Shown: positions 1 through 8,767, numbered from the stretch's first letter. The stretch: 58,147 bases of DNA from Verrucomicrobiaceae bacterium (GCA_016795465.1 JAEUHK010000129.1:1-58147), one strand, 5' to 3'. Notes: generated by a model from the letters alone, not told the origin. Numbers and translations: made by a program.

Positions 1-191
1 TGCTGCACCAGGGGCTCCTGCGCGAAGATTTTCACCTCAAAGCCCTCCGGCACCTGTGGCAGCGCCTTGAGATCCGCCCCCGTGTCCACCATGTCGGCGT
101 GCGCGATGAGTGGAAGGACACACAGGGCCGCTCCGATTTGCCGCAGAGGGGCTGAGAGGCAGAGGGAGCGGAGATTTGGAAAGGGATGCAT
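1..191 (-). CDS. PVC-type heme-binding/dehydrogenase-like secreted protein, N-terminal fragment
   Basis: Only the first ~63 codons are in the window; the gene runs off the left edge. The reading is MHPFPNLRSLCLSAPLRQ, then a hydrophobic stretch ending at an Ala-His-Ala-Asp signal-peptidase-like site, then VPEGFEVKIFAQEPLVQ. That last block is the usual start of the large secreted propeller/cytochrome proteins of Planctomycetota and Verrucomicrobiota (pegFev.lfA.eplv). The product is probably exported and may carry a c-type heme at the unseen C-terminus. Two more in-frame ATGs lie upstream at 209 and 212, so the start is uncertain; no convincing ribosome binding site decides it. A full relative of this family is at 45047-48040. 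Confidence 0.65.
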   Translation of the reverse strand, partial: MHPFPNLRSLCLSAPLRQIGAALCVLPLIAHADMVDTGADLKALPQVPEGFEVKIFAQEPLVQ

Positions 192-328
192 GAGGACGTC
201 AGATGACATCATGTAACGTCACGAAACTCTTGGATCTCCGCCGCTTTGCCAGCCGGTGGTGAATTCGATGCCGACGTGAAGAACCGCGTTTTCAAGCAAG
301 GCACCCCGGCCCATGCGATGCGAACACT

Positions 329-1312
329 CTATTTGAAGAGCTTTGTGCCAGCCTTGAAGTGTGCCGCGTGCTCGGCCATGCGCATTTCGACGCGTTCGCG
401 GATGCTGCGCTCGCCGATGCCATCGTGTTTGGTGGCGACGAGGGCTTTCAGCAAGTCGATGAGGGACTTTACATCGTCCATCATGACGAATTCGGGGGCG
501 ATCTGGCGCTGCAGGCCGATGTTGTGATAATTGCCCAGCGGCACGGAGATACCCACGCTGCGTATGCCCGCGGCCTGAACGGCGGTGGCTTCGCAGGCAC
601 CGGCATCGAGCAGGCAGCGCTGCACGCGGATGGCCTGCTCCTTGGCGGTGGTGGTCAGCACGGCCACGGCCTCGCTGTCGAAAACGGAAACGCGGTCGCC
701 CACTCGCACCATGGGACCTTCACCCATCACAGCACCATTTACGGGGCGACTGGTCTCGATGGAGACAAAAACGCTGTCTTTGCCGAAAGGCCAGTTCTGA
801 GCCAAGTGCCATGCACCGAGCCAGCCGACCTCCTCGGCGCGGGTGAAGGCGGCATGCACCGTGGTCTTGATGTCGAGCCGTGCGAGCTCCAGCAAGGTCA
901 TCACAATGATGGCGCAGCCGATGAGGTCATCACACGCGGGGGCCTCGATGCGGGTGTTGGTGATTTTGACCGGAAAATTCCAGGTGGCGATTTCTCCGTG
1001 CGATTTGCGCAGGCCGCGTTTGATGGCGGTATCCATCTCGGGGATGACACTGCCGCCGAGGAACTGCCAGCCGTCATCGCCCTGCACGAACGCGGGATGG
1101 TCCATGTGCGCCCCGAAGACCCAGGTGGGCTTGCTGCGCGTGCTGCCGTTCTTGTAAGTGGCCAGCAGGTTGCCGAATTTGTCGCGCTTGAGCTTCACAT
1201 GTGGAATGCCGCCCAGAATGGCCTCGATCTCGGCACGGACATGGTACTCGTGAAATGGAGCCGTGGGCTGCTTGAGAAGTCGCTTGAGGATGCTAGGAAG
1301 ACTGAGGGCCAT
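329..1312 (-). CDS. M42/M20-like zinc aminopeptidase
   Basis: Predicted cytoplasmic metallopeptidase. The metal-binding pattern of the M28/M42 co-catalytic zinc families is visible in order: GAHMDHPA (His, Asp), APACDDLIG (bridging Asp), TRAEEVGWLGA (catalytic Glu-Glu), a later Glu in SIETSRP and a C-terminal His in LGNYHNIG. Length (~327 aa) fits. Substrate is unknown; M42 members trim peptides from the N-terminus. I start it at the ATG at 1312; a GTG three codons upstream (1321) is possible. It is divergent from the lipid A acyltransferase with only ~40 bp between the starts, so their promoters must lie very close together or overlap. Confidence 0.8.
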   Translation of the reverse strand: MALSLPSILKRLLKQPTAPFHEYHVRAEIEAILGGIPHVKLKRDKFGNLLATYKNGSTRSKPTWVFGAHMDHPAFVQGDDGWQFLGGSVIPEMDTAIKRGLRKSHGEIATWNFPVKITNTRIEAPACDDLIGCAIIVMTLLELARLDIKTTVHAAFTRAEEVGWLGAWHLAQNWPFGKDSVFVSIETSRPVNGAVMGEGPMVRVGDRVSVFDSEAVAVLTTTAKEQAIRVQRCLLDAGACEATAVQAAGIRSVGISVPLGNYHNIGLQRQIAPEFVMMDDVKSLIDLLKALVATKHDGIGERSIRERVEMRMAEHAAHFKAGTKLFK

Positions 1313-1353
1313 GAGGCTCACCGTAACGCACTTTTATCAAACGCCAACATCTC

Positions 1354-2340
1354 GTGAAGAAGCTCCGCTATTTCCTCGAAACCGCCGTGCTGGAGGTGGT
1401 GGCCTGGGTTTTGCCCCGGCTGCCGCGTAGTCTGCTCATGGCGCTTTCGCGAGGAATCGGCTCGCTGGCCTTTCATCTCGACAAACGCGGCAGGAAGACG
1501 GCTCTCGACAATTTGCGCTGTGCGTTTGGCGACCAATATGATGAGGCGGGTCGCCGCCGGATTGCCAAGGGCTCGTATCAAACCTTCGCACGCACGTTCT
1601 TGGACTTGTTTTGGTCTTCGAAGCTCACGAAGGACACCTGGCAGCCCTTTTTCGACATTCACATCCCGCAGCCTGAGATCGAGGAACGAGTGCGTCAGAC
1701 CGGAGGCGTGTGGGTAACGCCCCATTTTGGCAACTTTGAGCTGATCAGCATGGTGTGGGGCTACCGTGGCTTTCCCTTCACGGTGGTGGCACAGGATTTC
1801 AAGAACGAGGCGCTGACCCAGTTGTTCAGACGCCTGCGTGAAAGCTCCGGGCACACCATCATCCCGCAGGAGAATGCCATGCTGAAGCTCATCAAGACGC
1901 TCAAGCGGCAGGGGCATGCCGGGCTGCTTACCGATTTAAACATCGAGCCGGGCAAGGCTGCCGCCGCCATCCAATGCTTCGGCATGTGGACATGCGTTCC
2001 CTCGCTGCATGTCGAATTGGCGAAGCGGCTCGGGCTTTCGATCATCACCGGTGTCTGCCGCTCGCTGCCGGATGGTCGCTACGATGCCCGTCTTTTCGAG
2101 GCGATCGAGCCTGGGCCGGATGATGACACGCGTGAGTTGACCCAGCGGGTGTGGAATGACTTCGAAGCGGTGATCCGTGAGCATCCCGAAGGCTGGCTGT
2201 GGATGTACAAGCACTGGCGTTACACGCCACATCCGAAGGGTGCTGGACGTGACGCAGCGTATCCCTACTACTCAAACCCCAGCCCGTCGTTTCGTGACAT
2301 GGTGCCGGAGGCGCTCCGCCCGCCTCTGCCGGGTGCGTGA
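1354..2340 (+). CDS. Lipid A biosynthesis acyltransferase (LpxL/HtrB family)
   Basis: Membrane-associated acyltransferase expected to add a secondary acyl chain to Kdo-lipid A. The N-terminus is hydrophobic (AVLEVVAWVLPRLPRSLL), followed by the family block (KTALDNLRCAFGD) and the catalytic HX4E motif as HFGNFE near residue 124. Later conserved patches include GHAGLLTDLN and PEGWLWMYKHWRY, the usual end of LpxL proteins. The chosen GTG start at 1354 keeps the N-terminal membrane helix; the next ATG would cut into it. It is convergent with acpP, which supplies acyl groups, with one hairpin between them. Which LpxL/LpxM/LpxP subtype cannot be told. An outer membrane with LPS is implied. Confidence 0.88.
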   Translation: MKKLRYFLETAVLEVVAWVLPRLPRSLLMALSRGIGSLAFHLDKRGRKTALDNLRCAFGDQYDEAGRRRIAKGSYQTFARTFLDLFWSSKLTKDTWQPFFDIHIPQPEIEERVRQTGGVWVTPHFGNFELISMVWGYRGFPFTVVAQDFKNEALTQLFRRLRESSGHTIIPQENAMLKLIKTLKRQGHAGLLTDLNIEPGKAAAAIQCFGMWTCVPSLHVELAKRLGLSIITGVCRSLPDGRYDARLFEAIEPGPDDDTRELTQRVWNDFEAVIREHPEGWLWMYKHWRYTPHPKGAGRDAAYPYYSNPSPSFRDMVPEALRPPLPGA

Positions 2341-2352
2341 AGAACAAAAGAA

Positions 2353-2379
2353 AAGGCCAGCCGGGATCCGGCTGGCCTT
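2353..2379 (-). terminator. Intrinsic terminator of acpP
   Basis: Perfect 12-bp stem (AAGGCCAGCCGG / CCGGCTGGCCTT) with a 3-nt loop. Read on the minus strand it is followed by TTCTTTTGTTCT, a U-rich tail, so it terminates acpP. On the plus strand the flank is AACGAAATAC, so it would be a poorer terminator for the acyltransferase ending at 2340. Confidence 0.85.
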
Positions 2380-2401
2380 AACGAAATACTCGTGAAGAGA
2401 A

Positions 2402-2641
2402 TTACTCGGCGTGGTCTTCGACGTAGCGAACGACGTCGCCAACGGACTGGAGCTTCTCAGCTTCCTCATCGGGAACGTCGATGCCGAATTCTTCCTCAAA
2501 CGCCATGACGAGCTCGACGGTGTCGAGGGAGTCGGCACCGAGGTCTTCGATGAACTTGGCCTCGGGGGTGACCTGTTCGGGGTTCACGCCGAGCTGTTCA
2601 ACGATGATGTCTTTGACCTTGTCTTGGATGTTGTCTGCCAT
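2402..2641 (-). CDS. acpP: Acyl carrier protein
   Basis: A 79-residue acidic protein beginning MADNIQDKVKDIIVEQLGVN with the phosphopantetheine attachment motif GADSLDTVELVM (Ser in DSLD) about residue 40 and a C-terminal acidic helix. It carries growing acyl chains for fatty acid, phospholipid and lipid A synthesis in the cytoplasm. An upstream in-frame extension to 2698 exists, but those 19 residues (basic, His/Pro-rich) do not match the family, so the ATG at 2641 is preferred. No clear Shine-Dalgarno is visible (C/A-rich leader). No other fab genes are beside it. A strong terminator follows. Confidence 0.97.
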   Translation of the reverse strand: MADNIQDKVKDIIVEQLGVNPEQVTPEAKFIEDLGADSLDTVELVMAFEEEFGIDVPDEEAEKLQSVGDVVRYVEDHAE

Positions 2642-2717
2642 GTGTGTGGGGGGGTGGTAAGTGCGGCGGAGCTTTAGAGGCTGGTTCTGCTTTCGCAAGA
2701 GAAAAAATCGCGCCTTT

Positions 2718-3473
2718 TCAGGACGCTGTTCCGCCTTCGTTGCGAGGGGATTCGGCGGGCGCTGCCTCTGCCGGTTCAGGCTCGGGATCGGTCACCTTTT
2801 CGATCAGCTCGCCATTGAAGCGGCTGAGGATGCGTTCGAGCACTTTGTCGGCTCCGCCATACATCAAATCGTCGATGACAGCCTTCTTCTCGCGGCCCTG
2901 GCCGCCGGGCTTGTGCCAAGCGTAAGCCAGCCCTTGCTTGTCCCACTTGCGCTTGTCCACGCGGAAGACCTCCGCAAACGGCACCTTCACGCCGTCGGGC
3001 GTCACGAAATGGTCCGCCTCGCCACGCAGCACGGTGTTTTTGCGCAGCAGCACGATCACGCCCACTGCCAGCGCCGCGGCTAGGCAGCCGTAGCCAAAGT
3101 AAAACTGCTCCGCGATCTCACGCTCCGTGTAGTGATGCGGATCTTCCGGCCATCCATTGGCCGCGGCATAGGTCACCCACTTCGGCGGCTCGCCATCGGT
3201 GCCGGTGGGCATGCCTTTGGCCTTCTGCTCGGCGATCCATTTCTCCAGCGAGCCCGCTTTCTTCGCCGTGTCAAAGGTCGCCAGGAACTCGCCGTTGAAC
3301 CATTCTTTCTTCTTCGCGATCTCGACCTGCTTTGGGTAGCCCACGCTGCCGTCGTAGAGGAAATAAGCGCCGAAAAAGGCAAACATCGCCGCCATCATGG
3401 CCCGGCGTTTGAAATACCAAGGGGTGACGCGGCAGACGATGGAGGCGTTGGGATCGGCGGGGACTTGTTCCAT
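2718..3473 (-). CDS. Hypothetical membrane protein with two predicted helices
   Basis: 251 residues, not recognised. A first hydrophobic segment follows a basic patch (FKRRAMMAAMFAFFGAYFLY, about residues 22-41). A soluble Lys/Trp-rich stretch follows, then a second helix (YGCLAAALAVGVIVLL, about residues 129-144), and a C-terminal domain ending in a Glu/Pro/Ala-rich tail. The C-terminal part (TPDGVKVPFAEVFRVDKRKW) resembles a small membrane-anchored PH-like fold in tone only; I assign no function. It stands alone between acpP and the divergent YugP-type protease gene. Confidence 0.7.
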   Translation of the reverse strand: MEQVPADPNASIVCRVTPWYFKRRAMMAAMFAFFGAYFLYDGSVGYPKQVEIAKKKEWFNGEFLATFDTAKKAGSLEKWIAEQKAKGMPTGTDGEPPKWVTYAAANGWPEDPHHYTEREIAEQFYFGYGCLAAALAVGVIVLLRKNTVLRGEADHFVTPDGVKVPFAEVFRVDKRKWDKQGLAYAWHKPGGQGREKKAVIDDLMYGGADKVLERILSRFNGELIEKVTDPEPEPAEAAPAESPRNEGGTAS

Positions 3474-3620
3474 GCGGGCGCATCCATGCGCCGCGCCTCA
3501 ACGCCGCGCAACCGTCGTTTTGTGCGGGGAAAAATCCCCCGGCTTTGCAACCGGCGCGGACTTTTCAGCGCATGTTTTCCTGCTATCTCATCGGCACCCC
3601 AAACCAACCCCTAAAAACCC

Positions 3621-4316
3621 ATGATCCACTTCGATCCCCTCTATCTTCTCATCATGCTGGGCACCACCGCACTGGCCATGTGGGCCTCGTGGCGAGTCAA
3701 AGCGGCCTACAACACCTATTCGCAGGTGCCGGCCATGTCCGGTCTCAGCGGGGCGCAGATCGCCCAGCGCATCCTCGACCTCAATAACATCCACGATGTC
3801 GAGGTCGTGCCCACCCAAGGGCTGTTGAGCGACCACTACGATCCGCAAAACAAGCGCCTCGTGCTCTGCGAGGAGAACTTTTACGGCACGAATGTGGCCG
3901 CTCTCGGCGTCGCCGCGCACGAAGCTGGCCACGCCATCCAGCACAAGCAGCTCTACGCGCCGCTCCAGTGGCGCATGGCCGCCGTGGGCATCACCACCAT
4001 CGCGGGCAATTTGATCCCCTTCATCGGCATGTTCCTCTTTTACATGATGCCGAAAATCGCCATCCCGGCCCTCGCGCTGTGTTTTGGCATCGTGATGGTC
4101 TTCCAGCTCATCACGCTTCCGGTCGAGTTTGATGCCACCGCTCGTGCGAAGCGCATTTTGGCCCACACTGGTGCTGTGTCGCCCGGTCAGGAAACCGTCG
4201 CCATGAGCAAAGTGCTCGATGCGGCCGCTCTGACCTATGTCGCGGCCTTCATCAGTGCCCTCGCCACCTTCCTCTACTACATTTTGCAGATGATGGGTTC
4301 GCGTCGCGAAGAGTGA
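3621..4316 (+). CDS. YugP-type membrane zinc metallopeptidase
   Basis: 231 residues with the zinc-protease motif HEAGH in GVAAHEAGHAIQHKQLY about residue 95, an N-terminal helix (LYLLIMLGTTALAMWAS), and two central helices (VGITTIAGNLIPFIGMFLFYMM and IAIPALALCFGIVMVFQLI) before a conserved LPVEFDATARAKRIL block. It ends in a further helix (LTYVAAFISALATFLYYIL). Order and length match the neutral zinc metallopeptidase family PF04298 (B. subtilis YugP). The third zinc ligand is probably the Glu of LPVEFDA. The physiological substrate of this family is not established. The ATG at 3621 follows an A/C-rich leader. It is separated by ~45 bp from the following gene in the same direction. Confidence 0.9.
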   Translation: MIHFDPLYLLIMLGTTALAMWASWRVKAAYNTYSQVPAMSGLSGAQIAQRILDLNNIHDVEVVPTQGLLSDHYDPQNKRLVLCEENFYGTNVAALGVAAHEAGHAIQHKQLYAPLQWRMAAVGITTIAGNLIPFIGMFLFYMMPKIAIPALALCFGIVMVFQLITLPVEFDATARAKRILAHTGAVSPGQETVAMSKVLDAAALTYVAAFISALATFLYYILQMMGSRREE

Positions 4317-4362
4317 TTTTCTGGCCGTTGCATGTTCGGGGCAGTTCCGCCATGCTCGGCCG

Positions 4363-5664
4363 ATGAAACGCCTTCCAGCCCTGCTCGCCAGCCTCGTTGC
4401 TGCTTCCTTTGCCCAAGCCGAAAACTGGCCGCAGTGGCGGGGGCCGAGGCTGGATGGCAGTTCGCTTGATGCGGGGTTTCCGGTGACCGCGGAAGGTTCT
4501 CAAACATGGAAAGTCGAGCTGCCGGGCAGCGGTCATGCCTCGCCCATCGTGTGGGAGGACAAGATTTTCACTGTCGCCGCCTTGCCCGACACCGAGGAGC
4601 GGGTGCTTTTGTGCCTCGACCGAGCGAGCGGGAAGCTCTTGTGGCAATCGAGCGTGCTCAAAGCGCCCTCGGAGGGCATTCACAAGCTCAACTCGCTCGC
4701 ATCAAGCACGCCGGCCACGGATGGCGAACGCGTTTTCACGGCTTTTCTCGACAACACGCCCACCGATGCCACCCGGAAGGCCAACGAAGGTCGCGTCATT
4801 CCGAAGGGCGAAGTACCCAAAGGCACGGTGGTGGTCTCCGCGCATGATTTCAGCGGCAAACAGTTGTGGCAGGTGCGTCCCGGGCTGTTTTCCAGCAAGC
4901 ACGGCTTCTGCTCCAGCCCCGTCGTTTTCGAGGACAAGGTCATCGTGAACTGCGATCACGACGGCGATGGCTACATCGTGGCCCTGGACCGCAAGGACGG
5001 GCATGAGCTGTGGCGCATCGACCGGCCCAACAAAACCCGCAGCTACTGCGTGCCGCTCATTCGCGACATCGGCGGCCGCACGCAGATGGTGCTCAGCGGC
5101 ACGATGTGCGTGACCAGCTATGATCCGCGCACGGGAAAACTGCTCTGGATCATCGACGGGCCGACGGAGCAGTTCGTGGCCTCGCTCGTCTTCAGCGAGC
5201 AAACGGGCCTGCTTTACATGACCGGCGGCTTTCCCGAGCATCACCTGCTCGCCATCAAACCAGACGGCAGTGGCAACGTGACCGACACGCACATCGTCTG
5301 GCGCACGAACAAGGGCGTGGCCTATGTGCCGTCTCCCATCGTCGAGGGCGGGCACTTCCTCATCGTGTCCGATTCCGGCGTGGCGCACTGCTTTGATGCG
5401 AAAAGCGGTGAAATCGAGTGGGAGGAGCGCCTCCGCGAGCATCATGCGAGCCTCGTGAGTGCCGAGGGGCGGGTGTATTTCGTTAATGACTTCGGCGTGC
5501 TGCGCACCGTGAAACCCGGCAAGACCTTCGAACTCGTCGCGGAGAGCGAGTTGAAGGAAAAAGTCTTCGCCTCCCCCGCGATGAGCGAGGGCCAGATTTT
5601 CATCCGCAGTGACAAATCCCTCATCTGCCTCGGCAAACGCAGCGGAAAGACAGCGGCGCGGTGA
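4363..5664 (+). CDS. Secreted PQQ-like beta-propeller protein
   Basis: 433 residues with a cleavable signal peptide (MKRLPALLASLVAASFAQA, cleavage before ENWPQWRG). WPQWRGP is the typical opening of verrucomicrobial and planctomycetal PQQ-repeat proteins. Repeated propeller strands such as DRASGKLLWQ, DRKDGHELWR, DPRTGKLLWI and DAKSGEIEWE show seven- or eight-bladed PQQ/BamB-like folding. No residues specific for a quinoprotein dehydrogenase were identified, so a structural or scaffold role is as likely as catalysis. It probably acts in the periplasm. The ATG is at 4363. Confidence 0.85.
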   Translation: MKRLPALLASLVAASFAQAENWPQWRGPRLDGSSLDAGFPVTAEGSQTWKVELPGSGHASPIVWEDKIFTVAALPDTEERVLLCLDRASGKLLWQSSVLKAPSEGIHKLNSLASSTPATDGERVFTAFLDNTPTDATRKANEGRVIPKGEVPKGTVVVSAHDFSGKQLWQVRPGLFSSKHGFCSSPVVFEDKVIVNCDHDGDGYIVALDRKDGHELWRIDRPNKTRSYCVPLIRDIGGRTQMVLSGTMCVTSYDPRTGKLLWIIDGPTEQFVASLVFSEQTGLLYMTGGFPEHHLLAIKPDGSGNVTDTHIVWRTNKGVAYVPSPIVEGGHFLIVSDSGVAHCFDAKSGEIEWEERLREHHASLVSAEGRVYFVNDFGVLRTVKPGKTFELVAESELKEKVFASPAMSEGQIFIRSDKSLICLGKRSGKTAAR

Positions 5665-5794
5665 GGTGGCGTTTTGCCGCTTTTGTGGATGTGTGGATGC
5701 ATGTTGCCAAAATGGGCCTGCGGTTTGATTTCCGAGTTTTTGGTGAGTTAGAGGTGCTGGATGCCACGGGGTTTCGTGGCGGTCCGCTTGATCC

Positions 5795-7078
5795 ATGCTT
5801 GCCAAAAAATCACCCGAGGCTCTTGATGCTCATCTACGCGGTCGTGCGAGGACCGGGCAGGTTTTGCTGCTGCGTGGGAGATCGCTATCACCGCAGGCAC
5901 CTGCTGCGGTCAGCGAGCCAGTGAGGCCCCCGCCGCGTGCGGAAGTGCCTGCGATTGTCACGAAACAGGCTGTAGAGGCACCAGTGGAGATGCTCAAACC
6001 GGAGGTGGAAATCGTGAAGCCGGCGCCGGGAGGCTCATCGACCACCAGGCCGGGACAGAAGCCATCCACCAAATCCTTCCTGCTGCGGAAAAAAGGGGAA
6101 TCGGCGATCGAGGGCGGGCGTGATGCCGTGCTGGAGCGAGTGGCGGAGCCGCATTGCTACAACTGCCGCGTGACCTTTGATATCGATGTGGAGCTGGAGC
6201 CCCTCTCCCGCATCGTCTGTCCGCGATGCCAGACAAAGCAGGTGGTGCCGGCCCGGATCGAGCATTTCGTCCTGGAGCGTGAACTGGGACGCGGCGGCAT
6301 GGGCGTGACCTACCGTGCCTTTGACGAGCATCTGCAGCGCAATGTGGCGGTGAAGCTCATCTCGGAGAAGAGGGCGGGGAATCGCGAAAGCGTGGAATCG
6401 CTCGTGCGTGAGGCACGCCGCGCAGCCACGCTTTCCCATCCAAACATCGTGCCCGTTTATTCCATCGGCAGCGCCGAGGGGCGGCCTTATGTCGTGATGG
6501 AGCTGCTCTCCGATGCGCAGTTGCTGCGGCCGGTGGCCAGGGGAAAGGCGCTGGAGGAGGTGTTTGTGCTGGAGACCGGCCTCGCGGTGGCCCGTGCGCT
6601 GGCGGAGGCCTCGGCTCATGGCATCCTGCATCTCGATGTGAAGCCCGCGAACATCCTGCACGACCGCTTTGGCGTGGCGAAGCTCATCGATTTCGGCCTC
6701 GCGTGCCACATGACCGATGAAAACTCCAAGGGCTGGGGCACCTGCCTGTACATGGCGCCGGAGCGTTTGCGGCATCGCGGGCAGGATGGCCGTTCGGACC
6801 AGTACAGCCTCGGCCTGACGATGTGGCAGGCGCTGGCTGGCCGTGTTCCGTTCGAGGCCCCAGACCAGGAGCAGCTTGCCAAACGCATCGTGAACGAGCA
6901 TCCACCGCTGTTGAACCATCTGCGCCCGGATCTGCTCGAGTGGACCGCCGGGCTGATCCACAAGATGCTGGCACATGATCCCGCCGCCCGTTACCAGGAT
7001 TACGACCAGCTCATCCGCGCCTTTGGCATGGTGCTGGAGGCCTTGAAGCAACCTTCTGCCCCTGTCCCCGTCTCATGA
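5795..7078 (+). CDS. Zinc-ribbon Ser/Thr protein kinase (HLD variant)
   Basis: 427 residues. A Pro-rich N-terminus is followed by a zinc-ribbon-like module (HCYNC ... CPRC, about residues 120-148), then a Hanks-type kinase: Gly loop GRGGMG (~164), VAIK-type Lys in NVAVKLI, catalytic loop HLDVKPANIL (~278), DFG in LIDFGLA (~299) and APE as MAPERL. The catalytic Asp is kept, but the Arg of HRD is Leu, a non-RD type that usually does not need activation-loop phosphorylation. No transmembrane segment, so cytoplasmic. Its stop overlaps the start of the next gene (ATGA), tying it to the roadblock, protoglobin, hemerythrin and GTPase genes that follow to 9879. Confidence 0.9.
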   Translation: MLAKKSPEALDAHLRGRARTGQVLLLRGRSLSPQAPAAVSEPVRPPPRAEVPAIVTKQAVEAPVEMLKPEVEIVKPAPGGSSTTRPGQKPSTKSFLLRKKGESAIEGGRDAVLERVAEPHCYNCRVTFDIDVELEPLSRIVCPRCQTKQVVPARIEHFVLERELGRGGMGVTYRAFDEHLQRNVAVKLISEKRAGNRESVESLVREARRAATLSHPNIVPVYSIGSAEGRPYVVMELLSDAQLLRPVARGKALEEVFVLETGLAVARALAEASAHGILHLDVKPANILHDRFGVAKLIDFGLACHMTDENSKGWGTCLYMAPERLRHRGQDGRSDQYSLGLTMWQALAGRVPFEAPDQEQLAKRIVNEHPPLLNHLRPDLLEWTAGLIHKMLAHDPAARYQDYDQLIRAFGMVLEALKQPSAPVPVS

Positions 7079-7617
7079 GTTCCACCGTTGAAACTGACAG
7101 CGCGGATCTTCCGCACGGGCTCTATCCTGATGGTGTCGATCTGGAGGCCAGCGAGTATTACCGCGAGGTGGGAGCCAAGGCGGAGCTCTCGGAGGCCGTG
7201 GTGCAAAAGATCCACGAGGAGCAGGCGGCGGAGCCGGAGGGCTTTGCGCACGCGGTCACGAGATTGCTGCACGAGCTGCTGGAGCTTGGAAAGCTCGACG
7301 GGCTCACGATTGCCTCGTCAGACGGGCTGGTGATCGCGGAGGCGAGCCGGCTGGAGAACGGCGAGATCATGGCGGCCATCGGCGCTGTGTTTGAGTATGT
7401 GGCGGATCGTGCGCAGCACGCGGGGATCGTGACCGCGGTGGACGAGATGACGCTGCTGGGCACGAAGGGTGAGATGGCGGTGGTGCGCTACTTTCCCGGC
7501 TTGGACCGCCGGTTCTTCCTGATGGCGTATGCGCGGGAGAGATGCACCTACCGCCGCGTGACGGGCCTCGCCTTGAAACGCTGCGGCTTGCTGCTGGAGC
7601 GGAAGTTTGGCGTGTGA
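7075..7617 (+). CDS. Roadblock/LC7-like protein, first copy
   Basis: 180 residues. After a ~60-residue variable N-terminus the protein has a roadblock-like core: LDGLTIASSDGLVIAEAS, then a helix (AAIGAVFEYVADRAQ) and strands ending in FFLMAYARERCTYRRVTGLALKRC. The D-G-L-V-I-A strand is the hallmark of roadblock/LC7 proteins, which act as GAPs or partners of MglA/CvnD-type GTPases. It overlaps the kinase stop by 4 bp, so the two are translationally coupled. It is more divergent than the second copy at 7727. The N-terminal helices could bind the kinase; that is inference. Confidence 0.72.
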   Translation: MSSTVETDSADLPHGLYPDGVDLEASEYYREVGAKAELSEAVVQKIHEEQAAEPEGFAHAVTRLLHELLELGKLDGLTIASSDGLVIAEASRLENGEIMAAIGAVFEYVADRAQHAGIVTAVDEMTLLGTKGEMAVVRYFPGLDRRFFLMAYARERCTYRRVTGLALKRCGLLLERKFGV

Positions 7618-7726
7618 GGCGCAAAAGATACAGGGCATGTCCCAAATGCGGACGGGAAAAGCCTCGTGTGCCCGGGTTAACATTGACCACAGAGTTTTAC
7701 CTGAAACTCGGAACCCACACATCACC

Positions 7727-8098
7727 ATGGCCGCCTCCAAATCCGACGCCCTCAAGTCCATCCTCAACAGCCTCTCCTCCTCCAGCGGGGACATCGAAGC
7801 CTCTGCTGTTGTCTCCACAGACGGTCTCATGATCGCCTCAAACTTTCCCGCCGGTCTCGACGAGGACCGTGTGGCCGCGATGTCCGCCGCTTTGCTCGCG
7901 ATGGGCGAGCGTACGGCCCGCGAACTGGAACGCGGTGACCTCGACCAGGTCTTCATCAAGGGCGAGAACGGCAATGTCGTCATGCTGGCCGCCGGCCGTG
8001 ATGGCGTGCTCACCACGCTCACCACGCCGAAGGCGAAGCTCGGCCTCGTCTTTCTCGACATGAAACGTGCCGCCGCGGAGATCGCCCGCATCATCTGA
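7727..8098 (+). CDS. Roadblock/LC7 (MglB/CvnB-like) protein, second copy
   Basis: 123 residues, a compact classic roadblock domain: SAVVSTDGLMIASNFP, helix DRVAAMSAALLAMGERTARE, then strands DQVFIKGENGNVVMLAAG and KLGLVFLDMKRAAAEI. This is the composition of MglB/CvnB proteins, which regulate small GTPases. The reading frame is open from 7607, but the ATG at 7727 begins exactly where homology should begin and follows a ~110-bp gap after the first roadblock gene. That gap may hold an internal promoter. The partner GTPase is expected to be the product of 9355-9879. Confidence 0.88.
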   Translation: MAASKSDALKSILNSLSSSSGDIEASAVVSTDGLMIASNFPAGLDEDRVAAMSAALLAMGERTARELERGDLDQVFIKGENGNVVMLAAGRDGVLTTLTTPKAKLGLVFLDMKRAAAEIARII

Positions 8099-8129
8099 GC
8101 CGCGGCCCTTCCTTCTGCCCCAGACGCGC

Positions 8130-8744
8130 ATGGCATCGGAATCATCAGCAAGCGAGCCGTGGAGGCCCGTGCTCGAAAAAGCGAAGGCGCTCACCGGATT
8201 CACCGGCGAGGACGAGGAGGTGCTCCGCCACGCCGCGGAGGCCCTGCTGCCCTGCGCCGCGGAGATCGCAACGGACTTTTACGACACGCTTTACGCCTTC
8301 AAGCCCACTGCCACCCTCTTTCGTGACCTCGACCAGGACCGCTCGGTGCGCGAGGGCACGCTGAGGCTGTGGTTTGTCTCGCTCATCGAGGGGCGTTACG
8401 ACGACCGTTTCTGGACGTGGCACTGGCTGGTGGGCCTCATGCATGTGCAGCACCAGGTCGAGCAAGTGTATGTGATGTCGATGTTCGGCCGCCTGCAGGG
8501 GCTGCTGGTGGCAAAGGCCTTTGAGATCTTCGAGGAATCCTCCGCCGAACGTCTCATCCAGGCCTTCATCCGGGTCACCAGTTGCCTCGCCGCCCTGACG
8601 GTGGAGGCCTACCACCACGAGTATCTCCACGCGGTGAATGAATCCGGCCTTAAAGGCCCCGTCCTCGGCCGCATGGTGGCCATGGAGGTGCAGAAGAAGA
8701 TCCAGCATTACCGCCGCGCTCTCGGGCCCTATCCCGTCCGCTAA
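8130..8744 (+). CDS. Protoglobin-domain protein (candidate heme O2/NO sensor)
   Basis: 204 residues. The helical pattern of single-domain protoglobins and globin-coupled sensor heads is visible: TDFYDTLYAFKPTATLF, then LRLWFVSLIEGRYDDRFW, then the F-helix region VGLMHVQHQVEQVYVMSMFG, in which His105 is the likely proximal heme ligand. A C-terminal helix pair (LIQAFIRVTSCLAALTVEAY) follows. There is no attached output domain, so signalling would have to go through neighbours. The frame is open from 8067, but the ATG at 8130 is preferred because it starts near the globin fold and clears the upstream stop by 31 bp. Heme binding is inferred from family. Confidence 0.8.
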   Translation: MASESSASEPWRPVLEKAKALTGFTGEDEEVLRHAAEALLPCAAEIATDFYDTLYAFKPTATLFRDLDQDRSVREGTLRLWFVSLIEGRYDDRFWTWHWLVGLMHVQHQVEQVYVMSMFGRLQGLLVAKAFEIFEESSAERLIQAFIRVTSCLAALTVEAYHHEYLHAVNESGLKGPVLGRMVAMEVQKKIQHYRRALGPYPVR

Positions 8745-8767
8745 TCACCCACAACCCCCGCCTTCCC

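Noticed and set aside
359..1357. A 332-codon plus-strand frame opposite the peptidase
   Set aside because: It is the reverse-strand shadow of the M42-like gene; the minus frame has the full metal-ligand set.
2642..2698. N-terminal extension of acpP
   Set aside because: The 19 extra residues are unlike any acyl carrier protein; the internal ATG gives the standard length.
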